The translations under genes and the position numbers were made by a program. A stretch of DNA of 34,932 nucleotides from Acidobacteriota bacterium (GTDB lineage Bacteria > Actinomycetota > Acidimicrobiia > Acidimicrobiales > UBA8190): positions 1 to 34,932 of the forward strand of contig JAGWNV010000002.1 of assembly GCA_028872975.1 (NCBI GenBank). The letters are read 5' to 3'. Within the stretch, counting starts at the first letter, position 1; the number at the start of each line of letters is the position of its first letter. Positions 22,044 to 29,291 of the stretch are shown here, piece after piece. The notes beneath the pieces were generated by a model. That model ran no database searches, was not told where the DNA came from, and saw only the letters and a program-made list of their open reading frames with translations.

Positions 22044-23207
22044 TCAACGACCGCCGGCGGGATCCCGGAGGAGGGCCACCGAGGCGGTGAAGCCGTGGAG
22101 GAAGTTGTGGCCGTGCAGCGGGCCGAGCTCGCCGGCGGCGAAGAAGCCCGCCACCGGCGGCCGCCCGAGCTCCTCGGCGAGGACGGCGACGTCGTGGTGG
22201 GGGGTGCCGAAGAGCCGGGTGCCGCGACCGTTGCAGGTGAACAGCAGGGCGCCGTCGGCCCGCCTCCCCCTGAGCATGTGCCGGAGGTCCTCGTCGGCGC
22301 TGGCGGCGTCGCGCAGATGGAATTGCACCGTGGTGCCCACCGGCACGACGTCGCCGACGGCGATGGCACCGCTCGACCGGTCGGCGCCGAGGACGTTGCG
22401 GACGAGGAAGTCGCCGGGCCCGAAGTGCTCGCGGTGCTCGTCGACCACTCGCCCGAGATGGAGCCCGCCCGCCTCGAGCAGGCGCACCTGTTCCTCGTCG
22501 AGCCCTTCTCGCGCCTGGGCGACCAGCCGCTCCAGGGCGGGCCGGCCGGCCAGCTCGAAGATCACGTTGCCCTCTGCCTTGGTGACGACGAGGGGGTCGC
22601 CGAAGGGCCGGCAACCCTGGGAGACGACCGTCTCCACGTCGATGCCGGGGCCGAGGAGGGCGCCGACGGCGCCGGCCGTCCGCACCGTCGTCCCGAGGGC
22701 CAGGCGGTTGCCGCCCGGGCCCCGTCCGGCCGAGGCCATGCCGCCCACGACGGGGAGCCCGGGGTGGTGGTCGCCGGTCCAGGCCAGCAGTGGCTCGGCC
22801 GGGAAGCTGTAGGGGTCGGCGAGGAGCAACAGCGCCTGGGGCTCGAAGGACAGCGTCGCCGGCCAGCCCGACAAGGTGGCCGTGTCGGTGTCCCGGTCGA
22901 GGTGGAGATCGAGGCCGACGGGCAGGAGCGGACCCGTCCGCCCGGCGAAGAGGGCGACCGCCGCGTCCCTCTCGACCTCCCGGTGCGGGCCGGCCACCGA
23001 CTCGGCGGCGACGCCGAGGAGCACGAGGGGATGGAGGACGGCGTCCACGACGCCGACGGCGTCCTCGAGGGCGCCGGCATGGGGGGCCGTGACGAACACG
23101 AGGGCGAGGTCGGGCCTGTCGCCCACGTCCTCGAGGACCTGGCCGGCCACCTCCCCGACGGCATGGGCCGTGACCGGATGCTCGCTCATCGCCGCCGCGA
23201 AGGGCAC
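22044..23207 (-). CDS. FIST-domain (FIST_N plus FIST_C) sensor-type protein
   Basis: FIST proteins are thought to sense small ligands, possibly amino acids, and are often linked to signalling proteins; here the domain stands alone. The N-terminal half (about residues 30-210) holds DLALVFVTAPHAGA, the repeated VVGGMASAG and the GALLGPGIDV strand. The C-terminal half ends with the characteristic GALLFTCNGRGTRLFG and GFFAAGELGPLHGHNFLHGFTASV. Length 387. No signal peptide or TM helix is seen, so it should be cytoplasmic. GTG 23207 is chosen because TAGCGT lies exactly 7 nt before it; ATG 23189 is the alternative. It diverges from the thioesterase gene across only 38 bp. Confidence 0.88.
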   Translation of the reverse strand: MPFAAAMSEHPVTAHAVGEVAGQVLEDVGDRPDLALVFVTAPHAGALEDAVGVVDAVLHPLVLLGVAAESVAGPHREVERDAAVALFAGRTGPLLPVGLDLHLDRDTDTATLSGWPATLSFEPQALLLLADPYSFPAEPLLAWTGDHHPGLPVVGGMASAGRGPGGNRLALGTTVRTAGAVGALLGPGIDVETVVSQGCRPFGDPLVVTKAEGNVIFELAGRPALERLVAQAREGLDEEQVRLLEAGGLHLGRVVDEHREHFGPGDFLVRNVLGADRSSGAIAVGDVVPVGTTVQFHLRDAASADEDLRHMLRGRRADGALLFTCNGRGTRLFGTPHHDVAVLAEELGRPPVAGFFAAGELGPLHGHNFLHGFTASVALLRDPAGGR

Positions 23208-23214
23208 CGACCCG

Positions 23215-23220
23215 ACGCTA
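23215..23220 (-). promoter_or_regulatory. Candidate -10 box TAGCGT for the FIST gene
   Basis: TAnnnT hexamer with a 7-nt spacer to GTG 23207. It lies 12 bp from the divergent -10 box of the thioesterase gene. Confidence 0.55.
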
Positions 23221-23232
23221 ACCGGGGCCGAG

Positions 23233-23238
23233 TACCGT
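23233..23238 (+). promoter_or_regulatory. Candidate -10 box TACCGT for the thioesterase gene
   Basis: TAnnnT hexamer with a 7-nt spacer to GTG 23246. It drives the + strand thioesterase-to-trmI cluster. Confidence 0.55.
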
Positions 23239-23245
23239 CCGGGCC

Positions 23246-23647
23246 GTGCCCGACCGGCTCCAGGTGCCCCCCAACTGCGACCTGACCCTCGGCATGGTGT
23301 GCCTCGACAAGTCCGAGCCGGGCCGGACCGTGTGGCGGATGCCGGCGGACGAGCGGTTCACCAACCCGGCCGGGATCCTCCAGGGTGGCTTCCTGGCCGC
23401 CTTCTGCGACTCGGCCATGGGCGCCGCCAGCGTGACCTGGGCGCGGGGTCGCAAGGTCCGCTCCGCCAACGCCGAGCTCAAGATCAGCTTCCTGGCCCCG
23501 GTGTCGCCGGGCGGGAACCTCACCTGCACGGCCCAGGTGATCTCCGGGGGAGGCCGGGTGGCCTTCGTGGAGGCCGAGGTGGCCGACGACGAGGGCCGCC
23601 TGGTAGCCCGGGCCAGCTCCACCTATATCCTGGCTCCTCGTGGCTGA
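23246..23647 (+). CDS. PaaI/YdiI-type hotdog-fold thioesterase-like protein
   Basis: Hotdog-fold protein of 133 residues, in the family that hydrolyses acyl- or aryl-CoA thioesters. The helix motif is NPAGILQGGFLAAFCDSAMG at 40-59. In the usual motif the second position of the loop is His (HGG), but here it is Gln (Q46), while the downstream acidic residue D55 is kept. The strand LKISFLAPVSPGG and the final ARASSTYIL are also typical. Activity is therefore likely but altered specificity is possible. GTG 23246 is supported by TACCGT exactly 7 nt upstream. The stop overlaps the next start by 8 nt, so the downstream membrane-protein genes are cotranscribed. Confidence 0.88.
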   Translation: MPDRLQVPPNCDLTLGMVCLDKSEPGRTVWRMPADERFTNPAGILQGGFLAAFCDSAMGAASVTWARGRKVRSANAELKISFLAPVSPGGNLTCTAQVISGGGRVAFVEAEVADDEGRLVARASSTYILAPRG

Positions 23648-23966
23648 CGGCCGTGGCGGTGGCGCTCGGGCCGAGCTCGTCGAGCTCGTGGTCGACTACG
23701 CCAAGCAGGAGACCCTGGGCCCCCTCCGGGGCCTGGGCAGGTTCGTCCTGTTCGGCCTCCTGGGCTCGACCTTCCTGGCCATCGGCCTCGCCGTCCTCCT
23801 CCTGGCCGGGCTCCGGGCCCTCCAGGACGAGACGGGGAGGATCTTCGCCGGGAACTGTAGCTGGGCCCCGGACCTCCTGACCGCCGCCGCGGCGGTGGTC
23901 GTGGCCGGGCTGGCGGGCTGGCGCGTCGTCCGAGGGCCTGCCGCACGGCGCGGGAAGGGGAGCTGA
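23640..23966 (+). CDS. Small two-TM membrane protein, holin-X/phage-holin-family-like
   Basis: A 108-residue protein with an N-terminal amphipathic helix (ARAELVELVVDYAKQET) and two hydrophobic helices at about residues 35-62 (FVLFGLLGSTFLAIGLAVLLL) and 78-99. This is the layout of actinobacterial putative holin-superfamily III proteins, which in chromosomes are usually structural membrane proteins rather than phage holins; no phage genes are nearby. GTG 23640 overlaps the thioesterase stop by 8 nt. A second small TM-protein gene follows after 3 nt. The exact role is unknown. Confidence 0.72.
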   Translation: MADGRGGGARAELVELVVDYAKQETLGPLRGLGRFVLFGLLGSTFLAIGLAVLLLAGLRALQDETGRIFAGNCSWAPDLLTAAAAVVVAGLAGWRVVRGPAARRGKGS

Positions 23967-23969
23967 CCG

Positions 23970-24179
23970 ATGACCACCACCACCCGGGTCACCCGGGACG
24001 ACATCGAGGCCAAGCTCAGGGAGATGGCCGGGGGCGTCGACGACCGGGTCGAGGCGGCCAAGCCGACGATCCTCTTCGGGGCGGTCGCCTCCGTCGTCCT
24101 CGTCGGGGTCGTCGCCTATCTCTTGGGACGGCGCCGGGGACGGCGCCGGTCCGCCCTGGTCGAGATCCGGCGGCTCTAG
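23970..24179 (+). CDS. Small single-TM protein of unknown function
   Basis: 69 residues: an acidic helix (TRDDIEAKLREMAGGVDDRVEAAK), one TM helix at about residues 33-52 (ILFGAVASVVLVGVVAYLLG) and a very basic tail (RRRGRRRS). By the positive-inside rule the basic tail is cytoplasmic. GGGGAG about 8 nt before ATG 23970 is a good SD. The N-terminal helix resembles the start of DUF3618-type proteins, which often pair with holin-like membrane proteins; that link is inference. It is cotranscribed with the preceding gene. Confidence 0.7.
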   Translation: MTTTTRVTRDDIEAKLREMAGGVDDRVEAAKPTILFGAVASVVLVGVVAYLLGRRRGRRRSALVEIRRL

Positions 24180-24190
24180 CCCGGCCCCCG

Positions 24191-24415
24191 ATGGACCGCC
24201 TGCTCCGAAGCCTGGTCAGCCGGGGCCTGCGCCGGGGGTTCGCCGGCGAGCCCTGGTGGCTGGCCCTGGCCGTCGCCGCCTGGCTCGTCCGCCGCGCCCG
24301 TCAGCGCGGGCCCGAGGTGGTGTGGTCGGGGCGGATCGCCGCCGGCGAGCGGCTCGTGGTCAGCGCCTGGGAAGGGGACCGGGGCGGGGCCCCCTCGTCG
24401 TCCGGGCCCGGGTGA
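24191..24415 (+). CDS. Small hydrophobic protein of unknown function, overlapping trmI
   Basis: 74 residues, with a basic start (MDRLLRSLVSRGLRRG), a short hydrophobic helix (WWLALAVAAWLV) and a soluble tail (GPEVVWSGRIAAGERLVVSAW). It is probably a membrane-associated accessory protein. No domain is recognised. ATG 24191 is 11 nt after the previous stop. Its TGA overlaps the GTG of trmI in a GTGA pair, which argues that it is a translated gene. It is the third of three short ORFs in a row here. Confidence 0.62.
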   Translation: MDRLLRSLVSRGLRRGFAGEPWWLALAVAAWLVRRARQRGPEVVWSGRIAAGERLVVSAWEGDRGGAPSSSGPG

Positions 24416-25269
24416 CCGCCGGCGACGGTGGCGGGCTGGCTACCGGCGAGCGGGTCCTGCTCGTCGATCCCCGGGGCAGGCGCTATCTGGTCCGCCTGAC
24501 GAGCGGCGGGGCCTTCCACACCCACGCCGGGATCGTCGCCCACGACGACCTCATCGGCAGGCCCGAGGGCGCGGCGGTGGCCGCCTCCACCGGCCGCCGG
24601 TTCCTCGTGTTCCGGCCGACCCTCGCCGAGGTGGTCCTGAAGATGCCTCGGGGGGCCCAAGTCCTCTATCCGAAGGACCTCGGGGCCATCCTCCTCGCCG
24701 CCGACGTCGGACCGGGCATGGTCGTCCTCGAGGCCGGGGTGGGCTCGGGCGCCCTCTCCATGGCCCTGCTCCGGGCCGGGGCCGAGGTCGTCGGCTACGA
24801 GGTCCGACCCGACTTCGCCGCGCAGGCCCGGGCCAACGTGGCGGCCCTCCTCGGCGAGGACGTCGCCTACCGGGTGGAGGAGCGCGACGTCTACGAGGGG
24901 ATCGACGAGCGCGGCCTCGACCGCGTCGTGCTCGACCTCCCCGAGCCCTGGCGGGCGCTGCCGCACCTCGAAGAGGCGCTCCGGCCCGGGGGGATACTGC
25001 TCTCCTACCTGCCCTCGATCACCCAGGTGGCCGAGCTGCGCCGGGAGCTCGACCGCCGCCGCTTCGCCATGGCCGAGACGGCCGAACTGCTCAGGAGAAC
25101 CTGGCACGTCGAGGCCCGGTCGGTCCGCCCCGACCACCGGATGGTGGCCCACACGGGCTTTCTCACCACGGCCCGGCTGCTCGCGCCCGAGGAGGGCCAG
25201 GCTGGCGAGGGGCCGGGCGGGGGAGCGGGGCTGAGCGGCCCCGGTCCGGGGCTCAGCCCTGCTCGATGA
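24412..25269 (+). CDS. trmI: tRNA (adenine-N1-)-methyltransferase TrmI
   Basis: SAM-dependent enzyme expected to methylate N1 of A58 in the T-loop of tRNA. The N-terminal domain ends in MPRGAQVLYPKDLGAIL, a family hallmark. The SAM-binding motif I is VLEAGVGSGALSMALL, followed by VVGYEVRPDFAAQARANV. Motif IV is DRVVLDLPEPW, and the C-terminus has the RPDHRMVAHTGFLTTAR segment. Length 285 is normal, with an added Gly/Pro-rich tail of about 30 residues. GTG 24412 overlaps the previous stop by 4 nt. The 3' end overlaps the convergent ferredoxin gene by 17 bp. trmI next to the proteasome locus is a known actinobacterial arrangement. Confidence 0.95.
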   Translation: MTAGDGGGLATGERVLLVDPRGRRYLVRLTSGGAFHTHAGIVAHDDLIGRPEGAAVAASTGRRFLVFRPTLAEVVLKMPRGAQVLYPKDLGAILLAADVGPGMVVLEAGVGSGALSMALLRAGAEVVGYEVRPDFAAQARANVAALLGEDVAYRVEERDVYEGIDERGLDRVVLDLPEPWRALPHLEEALRPGGILLSYLPSITQVAELRRELDRRRFAMAETAELLRRTWHVEARSVRPDHRMVAHTGFLTTARLLAPEEGQAGEGPGGGAGLSGPGPGLSPAR

Positions 25270-25489
25270 AGATGCACTCCCCGGGGCACTCCTCGGCGGC
25301 CTCGGTGACGGCGTCCTCGAGGTCGCCGGGGACGGCCGCCATGCCGGCGGACCCGCCCGGGGCGTTGTGCACGTGGTCGCCCTCTTTCACGTAGGCGAGC
25401 CCGTCGTCGAGCAGCGTGAACACGGCAGGGGCGATCTCCTCGCAGAGCCCGTCACCGGTGCACAGATCCTGGTCGATCCAGACCTTCAT
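25253..25489 (-). CDS. Small single-cluster ferredoxin
   Basis: A 78-residue electron carrier. The cluster residues are C10-x2-D13-x2-C16 and C68, which is followed by Pro, with an extra C72. The middle cysteine of the normal C-x2-C-x2-C motif is Asp. This fits either a 3Fe-4S cluster or a 4Fe-4S cluster with an Asp ligand, as known in Pyrococcus ferredoxin. The first strand MKVWIDQDLC and the last segment ECIFIE are typical of the family. ATG 25489 is the start; the frame runs to 25564 but the extra residues have no family similarity and would begin upstream of the promoter. It diverges from arc and faces trmI. Its redox partner is not identifiable here. Confidence 0.9.
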   Translation of the reverse strand: MKVWIDQDLCTGDGLCEEIAPAVFTLLDDGLAYVKEGDHVHNAPGGSAGMAAVPGDLEDAVTEAAEECPGECIFIEQG

Positions 25490-25534
25490 TCGCTCGAACT
25501 CGCCTCTCGTGAATCGGGGAACGACGTGCTTGGG

Positions 25535-25564
25535 ACGGTAACGACGGCCCGATCGACATGTCAA
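25535..25564 (-). promoter_or_regulatory. Canonical sigma-A type promoter of the ferredoxin gene
   Basis: TTGACA at 25559-25564 and TACCGT at 25535-25540, with an 18-bp spacer. Transcription should begin around 25528, leaving a leader of about 40 nt before ATG 25489. Confidence 0.7.
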
Positions 25565-25666
25565 CCAGGGAGTCGCCCGCGCCCGGTCGCCTCCTCCATC
25601 GTACCGGGTGCCCCGCCGGACCCCGAGCGGTCACCGGGGGCGCGCCGTTCGTCACCAGGCACGGTG

Positions 25667-25672
25667 TAGGGT
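25667..25672 (+). promoter_or_regulatory. Candidate -10 box TAGGGT for arc
   Basis: TAnnnT hexamer in the divergent ferredoxin-arc region. No start codon follows at 6 to 9 nt, so arc would have a leader of about 20 to 47 nt, unlike its leaderless neighbours. Confidence 0.45.
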
Positions 25673-25725
25673 CCCGAACGAAGCGCGGCGCGGGGCCCGT
25701 GGGTGGCCGCCGGCGCCCGTGGGAG

Positions 25726-27495
25726 GTGGTTCCGACGGCACCGTCCGACGAGGAACGACAGCTCGAGCTGATCGAGGAGCTCACCCGCCTCCGTGAGCGG
25801 TCCCGGCAGGCCGAGGAGGAGGTGGGCGTCCTCCGGCGCCGCCTGTCGGAGGGTCCGGGCCGGGTGCAGTCGCTCGAGGAGCGTCTCCTCGAGACCAAGG
25901 GCCAGCTGGCCCAGGCCGTCTCGCAGAACGAGAAGCTCACCTACACCCTCCAGCAGGCCAAGGAGCACATCGCCGCCCTCCGGGAGGAGGTCGACAAGCT
26001 CACCCAGCCCCCGAGCGCCTACGGCACCTTCCTCGGCGCCAACGAGGACGGCACCGCCGACGTCTTCTCCGGCGGCCGCAAGATGCGCGTCGCCGTCCAC
26101 CCCGAGATCGACGCCTTCTCCGTGCGCCGTGGCCAGGAGGTCGTCCTCAACGAGTCGCTCAACGTGATCCTCGCCCGCGAGGGCGAGGACTCCGGCGAGG
26201 TCGTCACCTTGAAGGAGGTCCTCGAGGACGGCCGGAGGGCCATCGTCTACGCCCGGGCCGACGAGGAGCGGGTGGTGGAGCTCGCCGAGAGCCTCGACGG
26301 CATCCACATCCGGGCCGGCGACGCCCTCCTCATGGAGACCCGCTCGCAGCTCGTGGTGGAGAAGCTTCCGAGACCCGAGGTCGAGGAGCTCGTCCTCGAG
26401 GAGGTCCCCGACGTCACCTACGCCGACGTGGGCGGACTCGACAGCCAGATCGAGGCCATCACCGACGCCGTGGAGCTTCCCTATCTGCACCGCGCCCTCT
26501 TCAACGAGTACAAGCTCCCGGCGCCCAAGGGCATCCTCCTCTACGGCCCTCCCGGTTGCGGAAAGACCCTCATCGCCAAGGCCGTCGCCAACTCGCTGGC
26601 CAAGAAGGTGGCCGAGGCCACCGGCAACGCCAATATCCGGAGCTACTTCTTGAACATCAAGGGCCCGGAGCTGCTCAACAAGTACGTGGGGGAGACCGAG
26701 CGGCAGATCCGACTCGTCTTCCAGCGGGCCCGGGAGAAGGCCGAGGAGGGCGTGCCCGTCATCGTCTTCTTCGACGAGATGGACTCGCTGTTCCGGACCC
26801 GGGGCACGGGGATCAGCTCGGACATGGAGTCCACCATCGTCCCCCAGCTCCTGGCCGAGATCGACGGCGTCGAGACGCTGCGCGACGTGATCGTCATCGG
26901 CGCCTCCAACCGGGAGGACCTGATCGACCCCGCCATCCTCCGGCCAGGCCGCCTGGACGTGAAGATCAAGATCGAGCGGCCCGACGAGGCCTCCGCCGCC
27001 CAGATCTTCTCCCGGTACCTCACCCCCGAGGTGCCCCTCGACGCCGCCGAGGTGGACCGGCTCGGCGGGGGCGACGCCCACAAGGCCGTCCAGGCCATGA
27101 TCGAGCGGACCGTGTCGGAGATGTACCGGGCCGACGACGAGAACAAGTTCCTCGAGGTCACCTACCAGAACGGCGACAAGGAGGTGCTCTACTTCCGGGA
27201 CTTCGCCTCGGGGGCCATGATCGAGAACATCGTCCGGCGGGCCAAGAAGCTGGCCATCAAGCGGGCCATCGCCGACGAGGGCAGCGGCGTGCGGACCACC
27301 GACCTCCTCGAGTCCATCCGCCGGGAGTACAAGGAGAACGAGGACCTGCCCAACACGACCAACCCCGACGACTGGGCACGGATCTCGGGGAAGAAGGGCG
27401 AGCGGATCGTCTACGTCCGCACCCTCCTCGCCGACGCCGAGGAGACCCGGGGCGGGCGGTCCATCGAGCGGGTGGGGACGGGCCAGTACCTGTGA
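25726..27495 (+). CDS. arc: Proteasomal AAA ATPase ARC (Mpa)
   Basis: Hexameric unfoldase that captures pupylated proteins by its coiled coils and threads them into the 20S proteasome. A coiled coil spans about residues 8-93. The tandem OB domains begin at PPSAYGTFLG. Walker A is GPPGCGKT at 274-281, Walker B is VIVFFDE with D350 and E351, and a sensor region SNREDLIDPAILRPGR follows. The C-terminus GQYL is the gate-opening tail that docks into PrcA. GTG 25726 gives 589 residues, the usual size; GTG 25699 is the alternative. The frame is open to 25558, but TAGGGT at 25667-25672 argues against a start that far up. The start choice is the only uncertain part. Confidence 0.96.
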   Translation: MVPTAPSDEERQLELIEELTRLRERSRQAEEEVGVLRRRLSEGPGRVQSLEERLLETKGQLAQAVSQNEKLTYTLQQAKEHIAALREEVDKLTQPPSAYGTFLGANEDGTADVFSGGRKMRVAVHPEIDAFSVRRGQEVVLNESLNVILAREGEDSGEVVTLKEVLEDGRRAIVYARADEERVVELAESLDGIHIRAGDALLMETRSQLVVEKLPRPEVEELVLEEVPDVTYADVGGLDSQIEAITDAVELPYLHRALFNEYKLPAPKGILLYGPPGCGKTLIAKAVANSLAKKVAEATGNANIRSYFLNIKGPELLNKYVGETERQIRLVFQRAREKAEEGVPVIVFFDEMDSLFRTRGTGISSDMESTIVPQLLAEIDGVETLRDVIVIGASNREDLIDPAILRPGRLDVKIKIERPDEASAAQIFSRYLTPEVPLDAAEVDRLGGGDAHKAVQAMIERTVSEMYRADDENKFLEVTYQNGDKEVLYFRDFASGAMIENIVRRAKKLAIKRAIADEGSGVRTTDLLESIRREYKENEDLPNTTNPDDWARISGKKGERIVYVRTLLADAEETRGGRSIERVGTGQYL

Positions 27496-27574
27496 GCGAC
27501 GGGGCCGGCCCAGCCGTCGGTTGACGCCGGCCGCCGCCGCCCGAGGCGGTCAGGTCGGTCGGCGGCGGGGGCGG

Positions 27575-27580
27575 TAGGGT
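27575..27580 (+). promoter_or_regulatory. Candidate -10 box TAGGGT for dop
   Basis: TAnnnT hexamer 6 nt before GTG 27587, in the 91-bp arc-dop gap. It predicts a leaderless dop-pup-prcB-prcA transcript in addition to readthrough from arc. Confidence 0.55.
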
Positions 27581-27586
27581 CGCGTC

Positions 27587-29074
27587 GTGGCCGTCACCAA
27601 GGTCTGCGGGATCGAGACCGAGTACGGGATCCACCACGTCGGCGGCGAGGGGAACCCCGTCGCCTCCTCGTCGTTGCTCGTCAACGCCTACGTGGCCGAC
27701 CTGGCGCGCGCCGGCTGGGACTTCGAGGACGAGACGCCGGGCAACGACGCCCGGGGCTTCGCCCGGGAGGGTGCCATGCCCCCCGAGGTGGAAACCCACC
27801 TCGTGAACGCTGTGCTCACCAACGGCGCCCGCTACTACGTCGACCACGCCCACCCCGAATTCTCGACCCCCGAGTGCGCCGATGCCCTCGAGGCCGTCCG
27901 CTACGACAAGGCCGGGGAGGAGGTCCTGCGCCGGTCCATGGCCGCCGTGGCGCGCATCCTGCCGCCCGGCCAGTCCATCGTCGTCTACAAGAACAACTCC
28001 GACGGCAAGGGCAACTCCTACGGGACCCACGAGAACTACCTCATGGACCGTGCCGTGCCCTTCTCCCGGATCGCCCACCTGGTGACGCCGCACTTCGTGA
28101 CGCGCCAGGTCTTCACCGGGGCCGGCAAGGTGGGCACCGAGACGGCCGGCTCGTCGGGACGCGACGTCGCGTTCCAGCTGAGCCAGCGGGCCGAGTTCTT
28201 CGAGGAGGAGATCGGCCTCGAGACCACCTTGAAGCGCCCCATCGTCAACACCCGCGACGAGCCCCACGCCGACCCCCAGCGCTACCGGCGGCTGCACGTG
28301 ATCGTGGGCGACGCCAACCTCGCCGAGGTGGCCACGTTCCTGAAGCTCGGCACCACCGGCCTCGTCCTCTCCCTCATCGAGGACGACGCCTTCGGCCCCC
28401 TCGACCTCACCTTGGCCAACCCCGTGAAGGCCATCCGGCAGGTCTCCTTCGACCCGACCCTCCAGAGCACCCTCGAGCTCGCCGACGGCAGGCGGGCGAC
28501 GGCGCTGTCGATCCAGTGGGAGCTCTACGGGCTGTCCCGCAAGTACGCCGAGGACCGGGGCCTCGCCTGCCTGGGCGACGAGGCCGTCGGGGCCGAGGTG
28601 CTGCGCCTGTGGGAGGAGGTCCTGACCGGCCTCGAGACCGACCCCTCGAGCGTGGCCGGCAAGGTCGACTGGGCGGCGAAGCTCCAGCTCCTCGAGGGCT
28701 ACCGGGACCGCCACGGCCTCGACTGGGAGGACCACCGCCTGGCCGCCGTGGACCTCCAGTACCACGACCTGCGCCCCGAGCGGTCCCTCTTCGCCAGGAT
28801 GACCACCGACCGGCTCGTCGACCCCGAGGAGGTCCGCTCGGCGGTGACCGACCCGCCCCGGCGGACCCGGGCCTACTTCCGGGGGGAGTGCCTCCGGCGG
28901 TGGGGGGGATCGGTGGCCAGCGCCAACTGGGACTCCCTCGTCTTCGACCTGGGCTCCGATCCCCTCCGGCGCGTCCCTATGATGGACCCGCTCCGTGGCA
29001 CAGCCGACCACGTGGAGCAGCTACTGGGGGAGAGTGGCTCTCCGTCGGAGCTGTTGGCTCGGCTGAGCGGGTAG
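27587..29074 (+). CDS. dop: Depupylase/deamidase Dop
   Basis: Carboxylate-amine-ligase-fold enzyme that removes Pup from substrates and, where needed, deamidates Pup-Gln. The N-terminus GIETEYGIHH carries the metal-binding glutamate E10. The catalytic aspartate is D86 in YYVDHAHPEFSTPE. The region of about residues 42-72 (WDFEDETPGNDARGF and following) is the Dop loop that separates Dop from PafA. Then come YKNNSDGKGNSYGTHENYL and NTRDEPHA. The length of 495 is normal. GTG 27587 is supported by TAGGGT 6 nt upstream. It is followed by pup after 13 bp. Because the Pup here ends in Glu, Dop is probably needed only for depupylation. Confidence 0.96.
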   Translation: MAVTKVCGIETEYGIHHVGGEGNPVASSSLLVNAYVADLARAGWDFEDETPGNDARGFAREGAMPPEVETHLVNAVLTNGARYYVDHAHPEFSTPECADALEAVRYDKAGEEVLRRSMAAVARILPPGQSIVVYKNNSDGKGNSYGTHENYLMDRAVPFSRIAHLVTPHFVTRQVFTGAGKVGTETAGSSGRDVAFQLSQRAEFFEEEIGLETTLKRPIVNTRDEPHADPQRYRRLHVIVGDANLAEVATFLKLGTTGLVLSLIEDDAFGPLDLTLANPVKAIRQVSFDPTLQSTLELADGRRATALSIQWELYGLSRKYAEDRGLACLGDEAVGAEVLRLWEEVLTGLETDPSSVAGKVDWAAKLQLLEGYRDRHGLDWEDHRLAAVDLQYHDLRPERSLFARMTTDRLVDPEEVRSAVTDPPRRTRAYFRGECLRRWGGSVASANWDSLVFDLGSDPLRRVPMMDPLRGTADHVEQLLGESGSPSELLARLSG

Positions 29075-29087
29075 AAGAGGGACCGAG

Positions 29088-29288
29088 ATGGCAGAACGCG
29101 AGCTGAAGCGCCGCCCGGCGACCACCCCCCGCGAGGAGCGCGCCCCGGAGGAGGCCGAGGCCCCGGCCGCCGGACAGGGGGAGAAGCTGAAGGCCGAGCT
29201 CGACGACCTCCTCGACGAGATCGACGAGGTCCTCGAGGAGAACGCCGAGGAGTTCGTCCGCAACTACGTCCAAAAGGGCGGGGAGTAG
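29088..29288 (+). CDS. pup: Prokaryotic ubiquitin-like protein Pup, ending in GGE
   Basis: Small disordered protein tag attached by PafA to lysines of target proteins. The 66 residues show the expected pattern: a charged, flexible N-terminus, a helix-prone acidic middle (KLKAELDDLLDEIDEVLEE) that binds the ARC coiled coil, and the C-terminal VRNYVQKGGE. The last codon is GAG, not CAG, so the tag is ready for ligation without deamidation. AGAGGG about 7 nt before ATG 29088 is a usable SD. It lies 13 bp after dop and 3 bp before prcB, in the same operon. Confidence 0.97.
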   Translation: MAERELKRRPATTPREERAPEEAEAPAAGQGEKLKAELDDLLDEIDEVLEENAEEFVRNYVQKGGE

Positions 29289-29291
29289 CCC

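Noticed and set aside
21983..22369. N-terminal extension of transketolase
   Set aside because: It overlaps the FIST gene in another frame and lacks transketolase similarity.
23640..23966. Phage holin as a sign of a prophage
   Set aside because: No other phage genes are near and the protein is in a housekeeping-gene cluster; the holin-like fold is common in chromosomal membrane proteins.
25558..25725. Upstream extension of arc
   Set aside because: Lies before and across the TAGGGT box, gives a basic low-complexity N-terminus, and the GTG at 25726 gives the normal family length; some uncertainty remains.
27521..27526. TTGACG as a -35 box for dop
   Set aside because: No -10 box at a suitable distance; the TAGGGT at 27575 is 48 bp away.
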